A stretch of DNA of 64,000 bases from JAILEN01 sp036723975. GTDB taxonomy: Bacteria > Bacillota > Clostridia > Lachnospirales > Lachnospiraceae. The translations under genes and the position numbers were made by a program. Each line of letters begins with the position of its first letter. Position 1 is the first letter of the stretch. The notes under the pieces are model-generated. The model was not told the origin of the DNA and ran no database searches. It saw only the letters and a program-made list of their open reading frames with translations. Of the stretch, positions 22,258-30,502 are shown piece after piece. The stretch is taken from NCBI GenBank assembly GCA_036723975.1, contig DAIMGJ010000002.1, forward strand, positions 62,001-126,000, written 5' to 3'.

Positions 22258-23196
22258 TCAACCAATTTCAATACATGGATATGCGCCGTTCTGTGCAGCA
22301 ATATCATCAAAAGATTTCTTATTCATTTTATATATCTTCGGGAATTTCATGCCCTCTAAATTCCTAGTATAGATTACATCATCTGTATATACTATGCCGC
22401 AATTAGCTTCGTACACATAGCAGCAAAAATTCCGGCTCGATTGGTATACATTACAGCAAAAACTACCTTTATCTGCCCCTTGGTGAAAAACTATTTTTCC
22501 CCCTTGTTTCACTTTTTGCGGCCAATTGCTTGCTATTGCTTTCAATCCCGCCATATACTGAAATGTATTCTCTCCTTCCATTGCTCTTATTCTAACAGCC
22601 ATTCCCCCTACTGTTGAATCGATTCCAGAATTAACTACTTCAGAAAAACATTCCTCGATTTTATAAGCTCTTACCAATTCTTCATCGAGATCTTCTTCAA
22701 GAAATTCCCCATTATCTGTACGTGTTATAGACTTTTTACCCTTTACATCATCTTCTGAAATCAGGCTTTCCAACCTTTTGAATTCATTATAGGCTTCCCA
22801 CGATCCAAGCCATGCCACTTTGCAATTTCTAAAGACTTGTTGGTTCTTAACTGAAATGAGTTCCCTGGTGTTCTCACCGCAATAAGCTACAATAAACTCA
22901 ATTGCATCTTCTTTAGAAGACGTATGGATTTTTAAAGCAACGCTAAGAATATCTTCCAGCTTGCCCGAACTATTTGTAACATTTCTCAATAGTTCTGCCG
23001 CCTTATTTATATTGTTTCCGGCATAAGCAATAACGATATTCGGTGAAACAATAATACTCTTCATTAAGCCAATCTGCTTAACCAAACGACATTCACTTTC
23101 AGAATTCCATAGTTTAAGCAAATCATCTTTTATTCCAATTTTAGTGTCCGACATGATTGAAAAAATCACATCATTTATAGCATATACAAAGCTCAT
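22258..23196 (-). CDS. Proteasome-like Ntn-fold protein (312 aa)
   Basis: The first 70 residues follow the proteasome/HslV pattern: MSFVYAINDVIFSIMSDTKI, then LVKQIGLMKSIIVSPNIVIAYAGNN. If Met1 is removed, Ser2 would be the terminal nucleophile, with Asp17 and Lys40 at the positions expected for the catalytic Asp and Lys. The remaining 240 residues are not recognised and include several Cys (SFCCNVYQ, NFCCYVYE). GGAGAC is 5 nt before the ATG. It is the first gene of a three-gene cluster with PRTase and DprA-like genes. Peptidase or amidohydrolase activity is inference from pattern, not established. Confidence 0.6.
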   Translation of the reverse strand: MSFVYAINDVIFSIMSDTKIGIKDDLLKLWNSESECRLVKQIGLMKSIIVSPNIVIAYAGNNINKAAELLRNVTNSSGKLEDILSVALKIHTSSKEDAIEFIVAYCGENTRELISVKNQQVFRNCKVAWLGSWEAYNEFKRLESLISEDDVKGKKSITRTDNGEFLEEDLDEELVRAYKIEECFSEVVNSGIDSTVGGMAVRIRAMEGENTFQYMAGLKAIASNWPQKVKQGGKIVFHQGADKGSFCCNVYQSSRNFCCYVYEANCGIVYTDDVIYTRNLEGMKFPKIYKMNKKSFDDIAAQNGAYPCIEIG

Positions 23197-23229
23197 AGTG
23201 TCTCCATTCTATTCTTTTTTTTTAGTTAG

Positions 23230-23490
23230 TATTTTCGCTCACTATAGCTTCAAACAATTCCATATGCATTTTTACAAACTTCTCGTTCTTATAATCAGTT
23301 TCCACCGTCATACCGGTTTTCCTGGCAGGACTTACAGCCCCGGCTTCTTTTGGCATGTAACGATCATCTCGGAGTTTTCTTCCGGCAGTAACCCTGTAGC
23401 AATCGACTCCGCCACTCTCGCGATTCCACCACCATTATCCGGCCAATAAATTTTTGTTAACTGAACTATTATCTTTCTTTTATATCCAAT
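23230..23490 (-). pseudogene. Fragment of a family 4 glycosyltransferase and an unidentified C-terminal piece
   Basis: On the minus strand 23320-23490 reads KIIVQLTKIYWPDNGGGIAR and onward, the typical GT4 N-terminal strand and glycine loop, then hits a stop. 23230-23320, in a following frame, encodes a 30-residue tail ending AIVSENTN of unknown origin. Both are broken, and no complete domain remains. Confidence 0.6.
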
Positions 23491-23497
23491 CAATATA

Positions 23498-23938
23498 TTA
23501 TCGCTTTGCTCGTTTCTTTAGATTATTCCACACCAATGTTTCGTAACCAAATATGTTCTTTTGACCTTTCCCAATAGATTCCCTAAGTTTTCCTTTGATA
23601 ATCTTTTGCAATTCCAAGTAATCCCCATACGAAGATATTTTATTCCAACAATAATTCTTCTTAAACAAATAATTATATTCTGTATCTAACGCGGAGTTAT
23701 TCTTTGCCCAATCCAGGACATAAGAATCAATCGGAATATCTACATCAAAACCACACTGTGTAAAATTCAAATTATCAAAGAGTCTTTTTCGATATCCTAA
23801 TTCAAGGCAAAACAAGTATTTAATTGTCATATTAACAAGTTTTTGTCCTACCCCAATACTAATCTGATACTTTTTCCTTAGGATCTCAAGCAAATCCCTA
23901 TGCCATTTCCGATACTCTGTCTCAGTTAGTTCAAGCAT
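23498..23938 (-). CDS. Hypothetical protein (146 aa), probably truncated at its N-terminus by a frameshift
   Basis: Not recognised; basic, aromatic and helical with VGQKLVNMTIKYLFCLEL and FDVDIPIDSYVLDW. The open frame continues about 20 codons upstream of the ATG (reading KILGEKTAICEAVKSSLE) and there overlaps the end of the 48-residue frame at 23983-24129. Joining both by a one-base shift near 23990 would give a protein of about 205 residues. There is no good ribosome site before the internal ATG. Confidence 0.5.
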   Translation of the reverse strand: MLELTETEYRKWHRDLLEILRKKYQISIGVGQKLVNMTIKYLFCLELGYRKRLFDNLNFTQCGFDVDIPIDSYVLDWAKNNSALDTEYNYLFKKNYCWNKISSYGDYLELQKIIKGKLRESIGKGQKNIFGYETLVWNNLKKRAKR

Positions 23939-23982
23939 CTCAAGCGAAGACTTAACAGCCTCGCAAATAGCAGTCTTTTCAC

Positions 23983-24129
23983 CTAATATCTTTCTCTTTG
24001 AGTTGCATCAGGCCAAGCTTTTGATTGAATGATATAATGAATCAACGCGTCTGTTTCTATGCTCTCTATTTTCTGATACATCTGAACAGAAAACTGTTCA
24101 TTGATAAAATACCTCTCAAGATTCATCAT
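23983..24129 (-). CDS. Short frame (48 aa), likely 5' part of the frameshifted gene
   Basis: Starts MMNLERYF and ends DATQRERY; a GGGGATGG-type ribosome site is about 7 nt upstream. Its end overlaps the upstream extension of the next frame, so both probably form one gene broken by a frameshift. It could also be a genuine small protein. Confidence 0.45.
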   Translation of the reverse strand: MMNLERYFINEQFSVQMYQKIESIETDALIHYIIQSKAWPDATQRERY

Positions 24130-24330
24130 TACAACCATCCCCTATGCAATACATTTATTATTCAAATTATATCATCACATCAAACATACAATTATATTTT
24201 ATTTCCATATAAAAAACGAGGCAGCCGAAGTCATCTCGCAAAACCATCGTTTTGAGGGGACGCCATGATAGGCCATCTTTTTCTAGCAATTTTCTCATAT
24301 AACTTATGATTCTTGTAATACTGCATTAAA

Positions 24331-24483
24331 GTAAGCGCTTCATAGCGCGTACGACCCAGTTGTAAAAGGTCCCCCGTTTTATCCCGTGCTCCATGCACCA
24401 CTGATAATCCGATAAACCACTGGATCGACACTCAAGAATCATTTGGTACTGCTGATTCGCAGTTAATGGCTTTGCTTTTGTCA
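24331..24483 (-). pseudogene. tnpA: Truncated IS66 tnpA fused to an IS66 terminus
   Basis: From the ATG at 24483 (AGGAGG upstream) about 45 codons of TnpA are readable (LTANQQYQMILECRSSGLSD, then KRGTFYNWV). The frame then runs directly into a perfect copy of the 22-bp terminus at 24331-24352. Thus the terminus is joined to an internal tnpA position here, and to tnpB at 5.6 kb. An inverted GCGCTTAC at 24577-24584 may be the other end. Confidence 0.75.
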
Positions 24484-24510
24484 TAGAAGCATCCTCCTTA
24501 TAGTAAAGTA

Positions 24511-25050
24511 CTAGCATCTAGCATCATTACTATTATGGAGAAAAACGGTCGGCAAAACCATCCACCCTAACAATGGGCGCTTACTATAAACCGGAGAGTA
24601 GCTATCATTACACGCTTCCGCAAAATACCTTAATGCAAGCGCGTATACAGGACCTATTCCACTCTGGTTTTTAAACCCTTCCAAATAACTTTTAACTGTA
24701 CCATCAGCCTCTTTGCAAGTTTTTAATATTCCTTCAATGCTCTCTTGCTTGCATTTTATCCTATCTTTTATTTCTAGTATATCTTGATTCCAGCCCTTAT
24801 AATACTCTAATTTCCCATCTCGGGTACCTTTTATACGTCCCATTTTCCACGCAAGAATGTCAAATATATCTTCTCCTGTATACTCTTTCTTCTTTTTATA
24901 TCTTAGCTTTAAAACACTATCATCAACAGCCTTTCTATTGTGCAACCAATAGCATTGACTATAAAAAACAACAAAATCGTTATTATCCATGTCGCTACCG
25001 TCTGGATAAAACACCTTCCCTCTGTTCAGTATTATTTTTTCATCACTCAT
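24511..25050 (-). CDS. Hypothetical protein (179 aa), C-terminus possibly altered by the IS66 relic
   Basis: Not firmly recognised. The N-terminal part is a small beta-rich domain (IILNRGKVFYPDGSDMDN), then a basic stretch, then NQSGIGPVYALALRYFAEA, which resembles a helix-hairpin-helix or an end-of-domain helix. GGAGGGG precedes the ATG. The stop lies at the edge of the IS66 relic, so the last residues (LHNSNDARC) may be foreign. It is 52 nt downstream of the RES protein gene and likely cotranscribed, so it is a candidate partner of that protein. Confidence 0.5.
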   Translation of the reverse strand: MSDEKIILNRGKVFYPDGSDMDNNDFVVFYSQCYWLHNRKAVDDSVLKLRYKKKKEYTGEDIFDILAWKMGRIKGTRDGKLEYYKGWNQDILEIKDRIKCKQESIEGILKTCKEADGTVKSYLEGFKNQSGIGPVYALALRYFAEACNDSYSPVYSKRPLLGWMVLPTVFLHNSNDARC

Positions 25051-25102
25051 CGTATTCCCCTCCCATATATCGCACGCGACTATGGCTCTGCAAAAGTAAT
25101 TA

Positions 25103-26341
25103 TTAGCTCAACGCATAAAATCTATGCGAGCATATATGATTTTCAAATCGATAGAAACCTGTATTGTGATAATCCACCAAACGACCCGACACTCGTATTC
25201 CATTATCAGGGTATATAGGACCATTACCAACAAAAGTCTTTGCGAAAAAACTTTCTTTCTCAACCTTCTGATCTTCCCCTAATTCGAGGCTCAAAAACTC
25301 TTCATAATTAGACGCACGTGTTATTTCAATCTTATCGCATATAGATCCATATTTCCTATTCACTAACGAAGAATCAAACGCAGGCAGAGCAATATTCACA
25401 AGTTGTGGAACTGCATAATCTTCCTCGCCATTTTCTATCCTCTTCGACAAATACGCCACACCATCTATACTTAGCTCTTTTAAATTCATCATTATTAAAT
25501 GAGAAATAATATAATCCGATCGAAACTTCCCTGTTGGATTTGTATTTCTAATCGATGTTGCAATAACCAAAGGATACGCTCTAATGACAACATTAATTAG
25601 AGATAGTATTTTTCTTTTTCTATCATCATCCACATTACTAATCTTAGTAACTAATCCCAACAGTAAATATGGATTCGCAGTCAAATTAAGAATCTGCAAT
25701 TTTTTCCCTTGTTCCTTTAACTTTATCGCAGAAACGTTAAACTCACTATACGCAGGTCTTCCTAATTCCATCCAAACATCATACACGGATGTTCCCAAAT
25801 ACAGGCAGGGAATTCCCGGTATACTAAATCGTTCTGTTCCGACAAGTTGTCTTTTATCAAGCGGTATATGATACATTTCTTTATAATCAGTATAATACGC
25901 TCGCCTAGCTCTAAAGAATGTCAATTCATGTTCCAACAATGGAGCTGCTTCTCTTAGTATTTCTTCTTTGCTATTTAATAAAAAGGAGTAATTTGCAACT
26001 AAACGAGAGCAATAATTTGTATCTAGAGAAGACTTTATAAACTCGACCTCGTCCTCGTTAATAATTCTTTTAAGCAAACGATACATTTTCTTTGAAGCAG
26101 CTGTGATATTTCCACCATAATATAGTCTAACGCAGCTCTTTATCACGCTCCCATCTATTGTTATGTGTCTTAAAATTTTTTCTTTATCCGCCGATTCTAT
26201 CTGGGAAATAAAACCTGTATTCTCACGAAACAGAATATTCACCCACCTTTTGTACTTATTCAAGCACATCTCATATGCTTTTTCATATTCACTATCCGCA
26301 TTGATTTCATATGGCAACCTAGGCATCTCATATCCGTCCAC
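25103..26341 (-). CDS. RES-domain protein (412 aa), putative NAD-degrading effector
   Basis: The central part shows the RES pattern: TFFRARRAYYTD, then RFSIPGIPCLYLGTSVYDVW with the conserved Gly-x-x-x-x-Tyr-x-x-x-S, and the acidic MELGRP. RES toxins such as MbcT or Xre-RES degrade NAD+. The protein is much longer than stand-alone toxins (150-230 aa), with an N-terminal helical region of about 150 residues. The start is GTG at 26341 with GGAGGG upstream. No Xre-type antitoxin adjoins it; the downstream 179-residue protein is the only close partner. The RES fold is likely, the toxic role inferred. Confidence 0.7.
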   Translation of the reverse strand: MDGYEMPRLPYEINADSEYEKAYEMCLNKYKRWVNILFRENTGFISQIESADKEKILRHITIDGSVIKSCVRLYYGGNITAASKKMYRLLKRIINEDEVEFIKSSLDTNYCSRLVANYSFLLNSKEEILREAAPLLEHELTFFRARRAYYTDYKEMYHIPLDKRQLVGTERFSIPGIPCLYLGTSVYDVWMELGRPAYSEFNVSAIKLKEQGKKLQILNLTANPYLLLGLVTKISNVDDDRKRKILSLINVVIRAYPLVIATSIRNTNPTGKFRSDYIISHLIMMNLKELSIDGVAYLSKRIENGEEDYAVPQLVNIALPAFDSSLVNRKYGSICDKIEITRASNYEEFLSLELGEDQKVEKESFFAKTFVGNGPIYPDNGIRVSGRLVDYHNTGFYRFENHICSHRFYALS

Positions 26342-26472
26342 GTTTCACCCTCCCCAAAACTATATCTTTTGTAACCTTTCTTCCATTTTATCCCTCCCAA
26401 AAAGATTTTCAAGAGCCCTCCGTTCACTCAAAAAGCCCAAAATTACCATTACGATTATCATTCTCTGTTACG

Positions 26473-26510
26473 TTGACACATCCTCCCAACACCGATAAAA
26501 TATTGGTGTT
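26473..26510 (+). promoter_or_regulatory. rfbG promoter with inverted repeat over the -10 box
   Basis: TTGACA (26473-26478), 17 nt, TAAAAT (26496-26501). AACACC (26488-26493) and GGTGTT (26505-26510) bracket the -10 box symmetrically, so repression by a dimeric regulator is plausible. Confidence 0.7.
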
Positions 26511-26556
26511 ATTATGATAAACGAATTATGAGAATAATCGTCTGAAAGGAACCGCT

Positions 26557-27618
26557 ATGGATTTATCTTTTTATAAAGGAAAAAAAGTGTTAATTACCGG
26601 TCATACCGGATTTAAAGGGAGCTGGATGTGTGAACTGTTGCTACAACAAGGCGCAGAAGTTATCGGATATGCATTGGAACCGCCAACAGATCCCTCTCTA
26701 TTTAAGATGCTCGATTTGGAATCAAAGATAACTCATGTCATTGGAGACGTTCGTGACTTAGACCATATGATGCAGGTATTTAAAGATACACAGCCTGAGA
26801 TTGTAATTCATATGGCAGCACAGCCACTTGTTCGTGAGTCCTACAAGGATCCGGTTGGCACCTATGCAACAAACGTTATGGGCACTGTTAATATTTGTGA
26901 GTGTGTCCGACAGAACTCTTGTGTAAAATCATTCGTTAATGTTACTACCGATAAAGTTTACAAAAATAAAGAATGGGTTTGGGGCTATCGTGAGGACGAG
27001 GAATTAAACGGATATGATCCATATTCCAATTCTAAATCCTGCTCCGAGTTGGTTACAAGCTCTTACACACAGTCATTCTTTGACGATATGCCTGTAGCAG
27101 TCTCTACTGCCCGTGCAGGTAACGTTATCGGCGGCGGCGACTTTGCAACAGATCGAATCGTTCCGGACTGCATCCGTGCAGCAGAAAAGAAAGAAGACAT
27201 CATTGTAAGAAATCCATATTCCACCAGACCTTACGAACATGTTTTGGAACCGGTAGCGGCATATTTAATGATTGCCATGAAACAGTACGAAGACAAGGCA
27301 AAATACACCGGTCACTATAACGTAGGTCCAAACGAGGAAGACTGCTGGACAACCGGTGAATTAGTAACACTTTTCTGTAATAAATGGAATGCCGCAACCG
27401 GCGACTCCATGAAATGGATTGATCGATTTGACGGTGGACCTCATGAGGCAGGCTTCTTAAAACTTGACTGTTCAAAGTTAAAAAGAACCTTCGACTGGTC
27501 TCCGAGATGGAACGTAGAAACCACAATGGAAAAGATTGTGGAATGGTCAGTAGCCTATTTGAACAAAGAAGATGTTATCGCCATCACAGATAAGCAAATA
27601 AAAGAATTTCTAAACTAA
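26557..27618 (+). CDS. rfbG: CDP-glucose 4,6-dehydratase (353 aa)
   Basis: An extended SDR enzyme with the NAD motif GHTGFKGSW (residues 15-23), the TTDKVYKNKEW segment and the catalytic YSNSK, matching RfbG rather than dTDP-glucose dehydratases. It makes CDP-4-keto-6-deoxyglucose. Its upstream and downstream partners rfbF and rfbH lie 14-16 kb away at 41.4-43.5 kb on the opposite strand. rfbG is alone on the plus strand with its own promoter and ends in a shared terminator. AAAGGA precedes the ATG. Confidence 0.95.
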   Translation: MDLSFYKGKKVLITGHTGFKGSWMCELLLQQGAEVIGYALEPPTDPSLFKMLDLESKITHVIGDVRDLDHMMQVFKDTQPEIVIHMAAQPLVRESYKDPVGTYATNVMGTVNICECVRQNSCVKSFVNVTTDKVYKNKEWVWGYREDEELNGYDPYSNSKSCSELVTSSYTQSFFDDMPVAVSTARAGNVIGGGDFATDRIVPDCIRAAEKKEDIIVRNPYSTRPYEHVLEPVAAYLMIAMKQYEDKAKYTGHYNVGPNEEDCWTTGELVTLFCNKWNAATGDSMKWIDRFDGGPHEAGFLKLDCSKLKRTFDWSPRWNVETTMEKIVEWSVAYLNKEDVIAITDKQIKEFLN

Positions 27619-27620
27619 TA

Positions 27621-27648
27621 AATACGCGCCCAAATTTGGGCGCGTATT
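27621..27648. terminator. Bidirectional terminator between convergent rfbG and the sugar transferase gene
   Basis: A perfect 28-bp palindrome with arms AATACGCGCCCAAA and TTTGGGCGCGTATT and no loop bases outside the arms; AT-rich flanks on both sides. Confidence 0.85.
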
Positions 27649-27662
27649 CTAATCCAAATATT

Positions 27663-28481
27663 TTACTTTTTCGCTCCGGTTCCGCCTTCCACGACACTCT
27701 CATCTCCGCCGAAAACCCCAAGGCTTCCAAAGAAGCACTTCAAATCAAATGCAAAAGAAAGATTCTTCGCATACTCTCCATCCAACTTCGCCTTGTCCGG
27801 AATCTCTAATTCATCACGTCCGTTAATCTGCGCCCATCCGGTTAAGCCCGGCTTAATATCATTTGCGCCATACTTATCGCGCTCTGCAGTCAAAAGGTCC
27901 TGGTTCCATAGTCCGGGGCGAGGTCCAATGACGCTCATATTCCCGATAAAGATATCCCAAATCTGTGGCAGTTCATCCAACGAATGTTTCCGTAAGAACT
28001 TTCCAGCACTAGTTATATACTGTTCAGGGTTCTCAAGCATATGCGTTGGTTTATCATGCGGAGTCGACATCTTCATACTACGAAACTTATGCAGTTTGAA
28101 ATATCGCTTATCTTGTCCGATTCGCTTTTGTGTAAATAAAATTGGTCCCGGATCATCAATCACAATCCAAAGAGAAAGAAACAAAAATAACGGTGACAAA
28201 ACTACCATTCCGCAAAAGCTCAACACTATATCAAATAAACGCTTTACAACGCGCTCATAAAAAGAAGCCTTATGGCTTGTCTCTCCGATGGCTTCCAAAT
28301 GGCCTCGCACGCCATCTGCGTTTTCCGGTTCTGATGCATCTTCTACGAACTGCACCAGTTTACCTTCCATCAGATTCTGTTCTTCTAAATCTCTGCGATA
28401 TACAGAACTTGGCTTATTTATATAGCCCAAAACTCCTAATGCAAAAACTATACAAACAGCAATACACAAAATAACCATCAA
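27663..28481 (-). CDS. Priming sugar-1-phosphate transferase of the polysaccharide (272 aa)
   Basis: Bacterial sugar transferase (PF02397) of the small PglC/RfbP C-terminal type: RLFDIVLSFCGMVVLSP as the re-entrant helix, DPGPILFTQKRIG, FKLHKFRSM, then SLDELPQIWDIFIGNMSVIG and GLTGWAQINGR. An N-terminal membrane helix (residues 2-20) and a 55-residue linker precede it. It transfers a sugar-phosphate to undecaprenyl phosphate and starts repeat-unit assembly. As the last gene of the leftward operon, it sits with the epimerase/reductase genes that probably supply its substrate (a UDP-FucNAc- or QuiNAc-like sugar). Confidence 0.93.
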   Translation of the reverse strand: MMVILCIAVCIVFALGVLGYINKPSSVYRRDLEEQNLMEGKLVQFVEDASEPENADGVRGHLEAIGETSHKASFYERVVKRLFDIVLSFCGMVVLSPLFLFLSLWIVIDDPGPILFTQKRIGQDKRYFKLHKFRSMKMSTPHDKPTHMLENPEQYITSAGKFLRKHSLDELPQIWDIFIGNMSVIGPRPGLWNQDLLTAERDKYGANDIKPGLTGWAQINGRDELEIPDKAKLDGEYAKNLSFAFDLKCFFGSLGVFGGDESVVEGGTGAKK

Positions 28482-28495
28482 ATCACCATCTCCAA

Positions 28496-29590
28496 CTAAT
28501 CAGATATCCATACTAAATCCACATCAAAACTATCATTTCCAATTATTTGATCAATTTCATCCTCTGTAAGCGGCTTATTTCCATGTTTTTTTGCATAACC
28601 ATTTTCAAATCTTCCATAATTATGGAAATATGCATTGTATTCTTCATCATATACGATTGAATACGCATTACCTGATTTATCATTTGGCTGTCCATTTTTA
28701 AACTGTCCTTTATACAAAAAAACTACTTTTCCTGCTTCATCATACTTTATCAAATACGCCCTTCCGCTTTCATCCTCGTATCTTTCATCTACGGTATTCC
28801 CAGAATAATACTGTTTCATCTTCAGATTAAGAGTACTTGTAACATCATTAACATAAAGTATATCTCTTGCACTGATTCTTTCATCATCAAACATCCTTTG
28901 TGGAAAATCAACATATTCATATTCTACATTCATCCCCGAATTACCGAATGCACCACACTGTCGATTTGCAAAACGAATAATTTCATCATTAGTTCTAACT
29001 AGAGATAAATAGTTTTCTCTTTTTCCATCCTTAAAATCAGATTCACATATCCCACATAATCTGTTTTCTTTATCATACACATTGGTAACACAATACCCAT
29101 CCCAATGATAATTGCCATTGTATTGTCCAAGGAAATAAACTCTTAGTCCATTTTCTTCATATACCATCAAAACCGTTTGACCTATTTTATCCTGAGCAAA
29201 TATTTCATTTCCTTCTTGATCAACACCTATCACAGTATCATTGGACCAATAAGTTCCTGTAATAGAAAAATCTGCTTCCTCCACCGAAAGCGACTCAGAC
29301 GTTGCATAAATAAGAACAACTGTATCTTTTAATTGCTGTTCAACTCTAGCTACATCCGCAGCAAACGAAATCGTACGTTCTTCATAATCATTAAGTCTAT
29401 CAGCAATATTTTGAATATCACTTTTTGTTGCCAAATCCCCATGAGCAAAAAAACTTGTTCCAAGAGCCCCTAACAACGCACCAACAATACCCACCAAACC
29501 CAAAAGCAAATACGTTGCTAGCCTTGGGTGATTTTTAACAATTCCGCTTATTAGATTTCCTTTTGAATAATCAATTTTTTCTTCGCTCAT
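28496..29590 (-). CDS. Membrane-anchored protein with MORN-like repeats (364 aa)
   Basis: One N-terminal membrane helix (about 24-49, LATYLLLGLVGIVGALLGAL), a short coiled coil, then several copies of a beta-hairpin pattern Y-x-G-x-F/Y-x-x-G (LGQYNGNYHWDGY, LYKGQFKNGQPNDKSG, HNYGRFENGYAKKHG) resembling MORN repeats. Predicted to lie outside the membrane if the N-terminus is cytoplasmic. No enzymatic motif. Its position inside the sugar operon suggests a surface-associated or assembly role, but it could be cargo. Function not assigned. Confidence 0.6.
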   Translation of the reverse strand: MSEEKIDYSKGNLISGIVKNHPRLATYLLLGLVGIVGALLGALGTSFFAHGDLATKSDIQNIADRLNDYEERTISFAADVARVEQQLKDTVVLIYATSESLSVEEADFSITGTYWSNDTVIGVDQEGNEIFAQDKIGQTVLMVYEENGLRVYFLGQYNGNYHWDGYCVTNVYDKENRLCGICESDFKDGKRENYLSLVRTNDEIIRFANRQCGAFGNSGMNVEYEYVDFPQRMFDDERISARDILYVNDVTSTLNLKMKQYYSGNTVDERYEDESGRAYLIKYDEAGKVVFLYKGQFKNGQPNDKSGNAYSIVYDEEYNAYFHNYGRFENGYAKKHGNKPLTEDEIDQIIGNDSFDVDLVWISD

Positions 29591-29615
29591 ATTATTTCAC
29601 CATACACTAATCTCT

Positions 29616-30467
29616 TCAGGCCAACCGCCCCTTTTCCCTTGGAAATTGTAGAGACGTTCCATCCTTAAAAATAACCATACCATTTTCGTTTATTTCTCGT
29701 TTTCCAAATTTACTATCATTAATTTGCGCTTGGCACTCAACCTTGTTTCCACTCTCCCGAAAAACAATCTGTACATCCTGGTAAAACCAATGGTTATACA
29801 CGTTTCTATAAGTTAATGTAAAACCAACACTAACAATGCTCTCGTCATCATTCATCGAAAAAGTTATAACTTTCTGGTCCATAGAAGGAATCTTCTCAAT
29901 TATATTTATAAATAATTTATCATAAAAATCATTTTGCCTTTTACAATATCCATCAAGCTTCATGTTTTTTTGGAACCACGATTTTTTCTCAACTTCAACA
30001 AGTGATACATCATATGCATCTATCAAAGTTGTGTTTTCTATATACATATAAAAGGTACCAATTCCGTTCTCCTTCCCCACTAATGCCACAAACTCATTAT
30101 CAAATCTTCCCAAAGTGATCGGTTTTAGATTAACAGGCTCTTCTTTATTATTCTGCGATGTAGTAATTCCAACTATTCTAAAATTTGGTTGATTATTATT
30201 TCTTAAACCAATTTCTTCAATCTCATCGTGTCTCTTTTGAAGTTCAAAGAGTTCCTCGTTTTGTTTTACAGTAACCGCAGCCAAAAGAACTGTTCCGTAG
30301 TAAGCAAGCAATCCACTAATAAGTGCAATCCAATCTGAAGCGGAGATACTAATAATCGATTTGCAATCGCACACACGAAGCATGACTATCATTATTATCG
30401 GGCCACCCAACAAGCACAGTGACAAAATCATATGATTATAAATAAACTTCAGAAACCTATTGTTCAC
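29616..30467 (-). CDS. Hypothetical membrane protein (283 aa)
   Basis: Two hydrophobic helices at about 12-31 and 45-65 are followed by a coiled-coil-like stretch (NEELFELQKRHDEIEEIG) and a 190-residue beta-rich soluble domain. Similar small phage/defence-island and cargo proteins exist, but I do not recognise a family. It lies 25 nt upstream of the MORN-like gene and is likely cotranscribed. It has no obvious link to sugar chemistry. Confidence 0.5.
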   Translation of the reverse strand: MNNRFLKFIYNHMILSLCLLGGPIIMIVMLRVCDCKSIISISASDWIALISGLLAYYGTVLLAAVTVKQNEELFELQKRHDEIEEIGLRNNNQPNFRIVGITTSQNNKEEPVNLKPITLGRFDNEFVALVGKENGIGTFYMYIENTTLIDAYDVSLVEVEKKSWFQKNMKLDGYCKRQNDFYDKLFINIIEKIPSMDQKVITFSMNDDESIVSVGFTLTYRNVYNHWFYQDVQIVFRESGNKVECQAQINDSKFGKREINENGMVIFKDGTSLQFPREKGRLA

Positions 30468-30502
30468 CTTATATCACCCTATTATTTGATTTATCCTCTA
30501 CT

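Noticed and set aside
24331..24584. Complete 254-bp MITE with two IS66 ends
   Set aside because: The right end is only an 8-bp match inside the coding frame of the 179-residue protein, and no target duplication is seen; kept only as a possibility.
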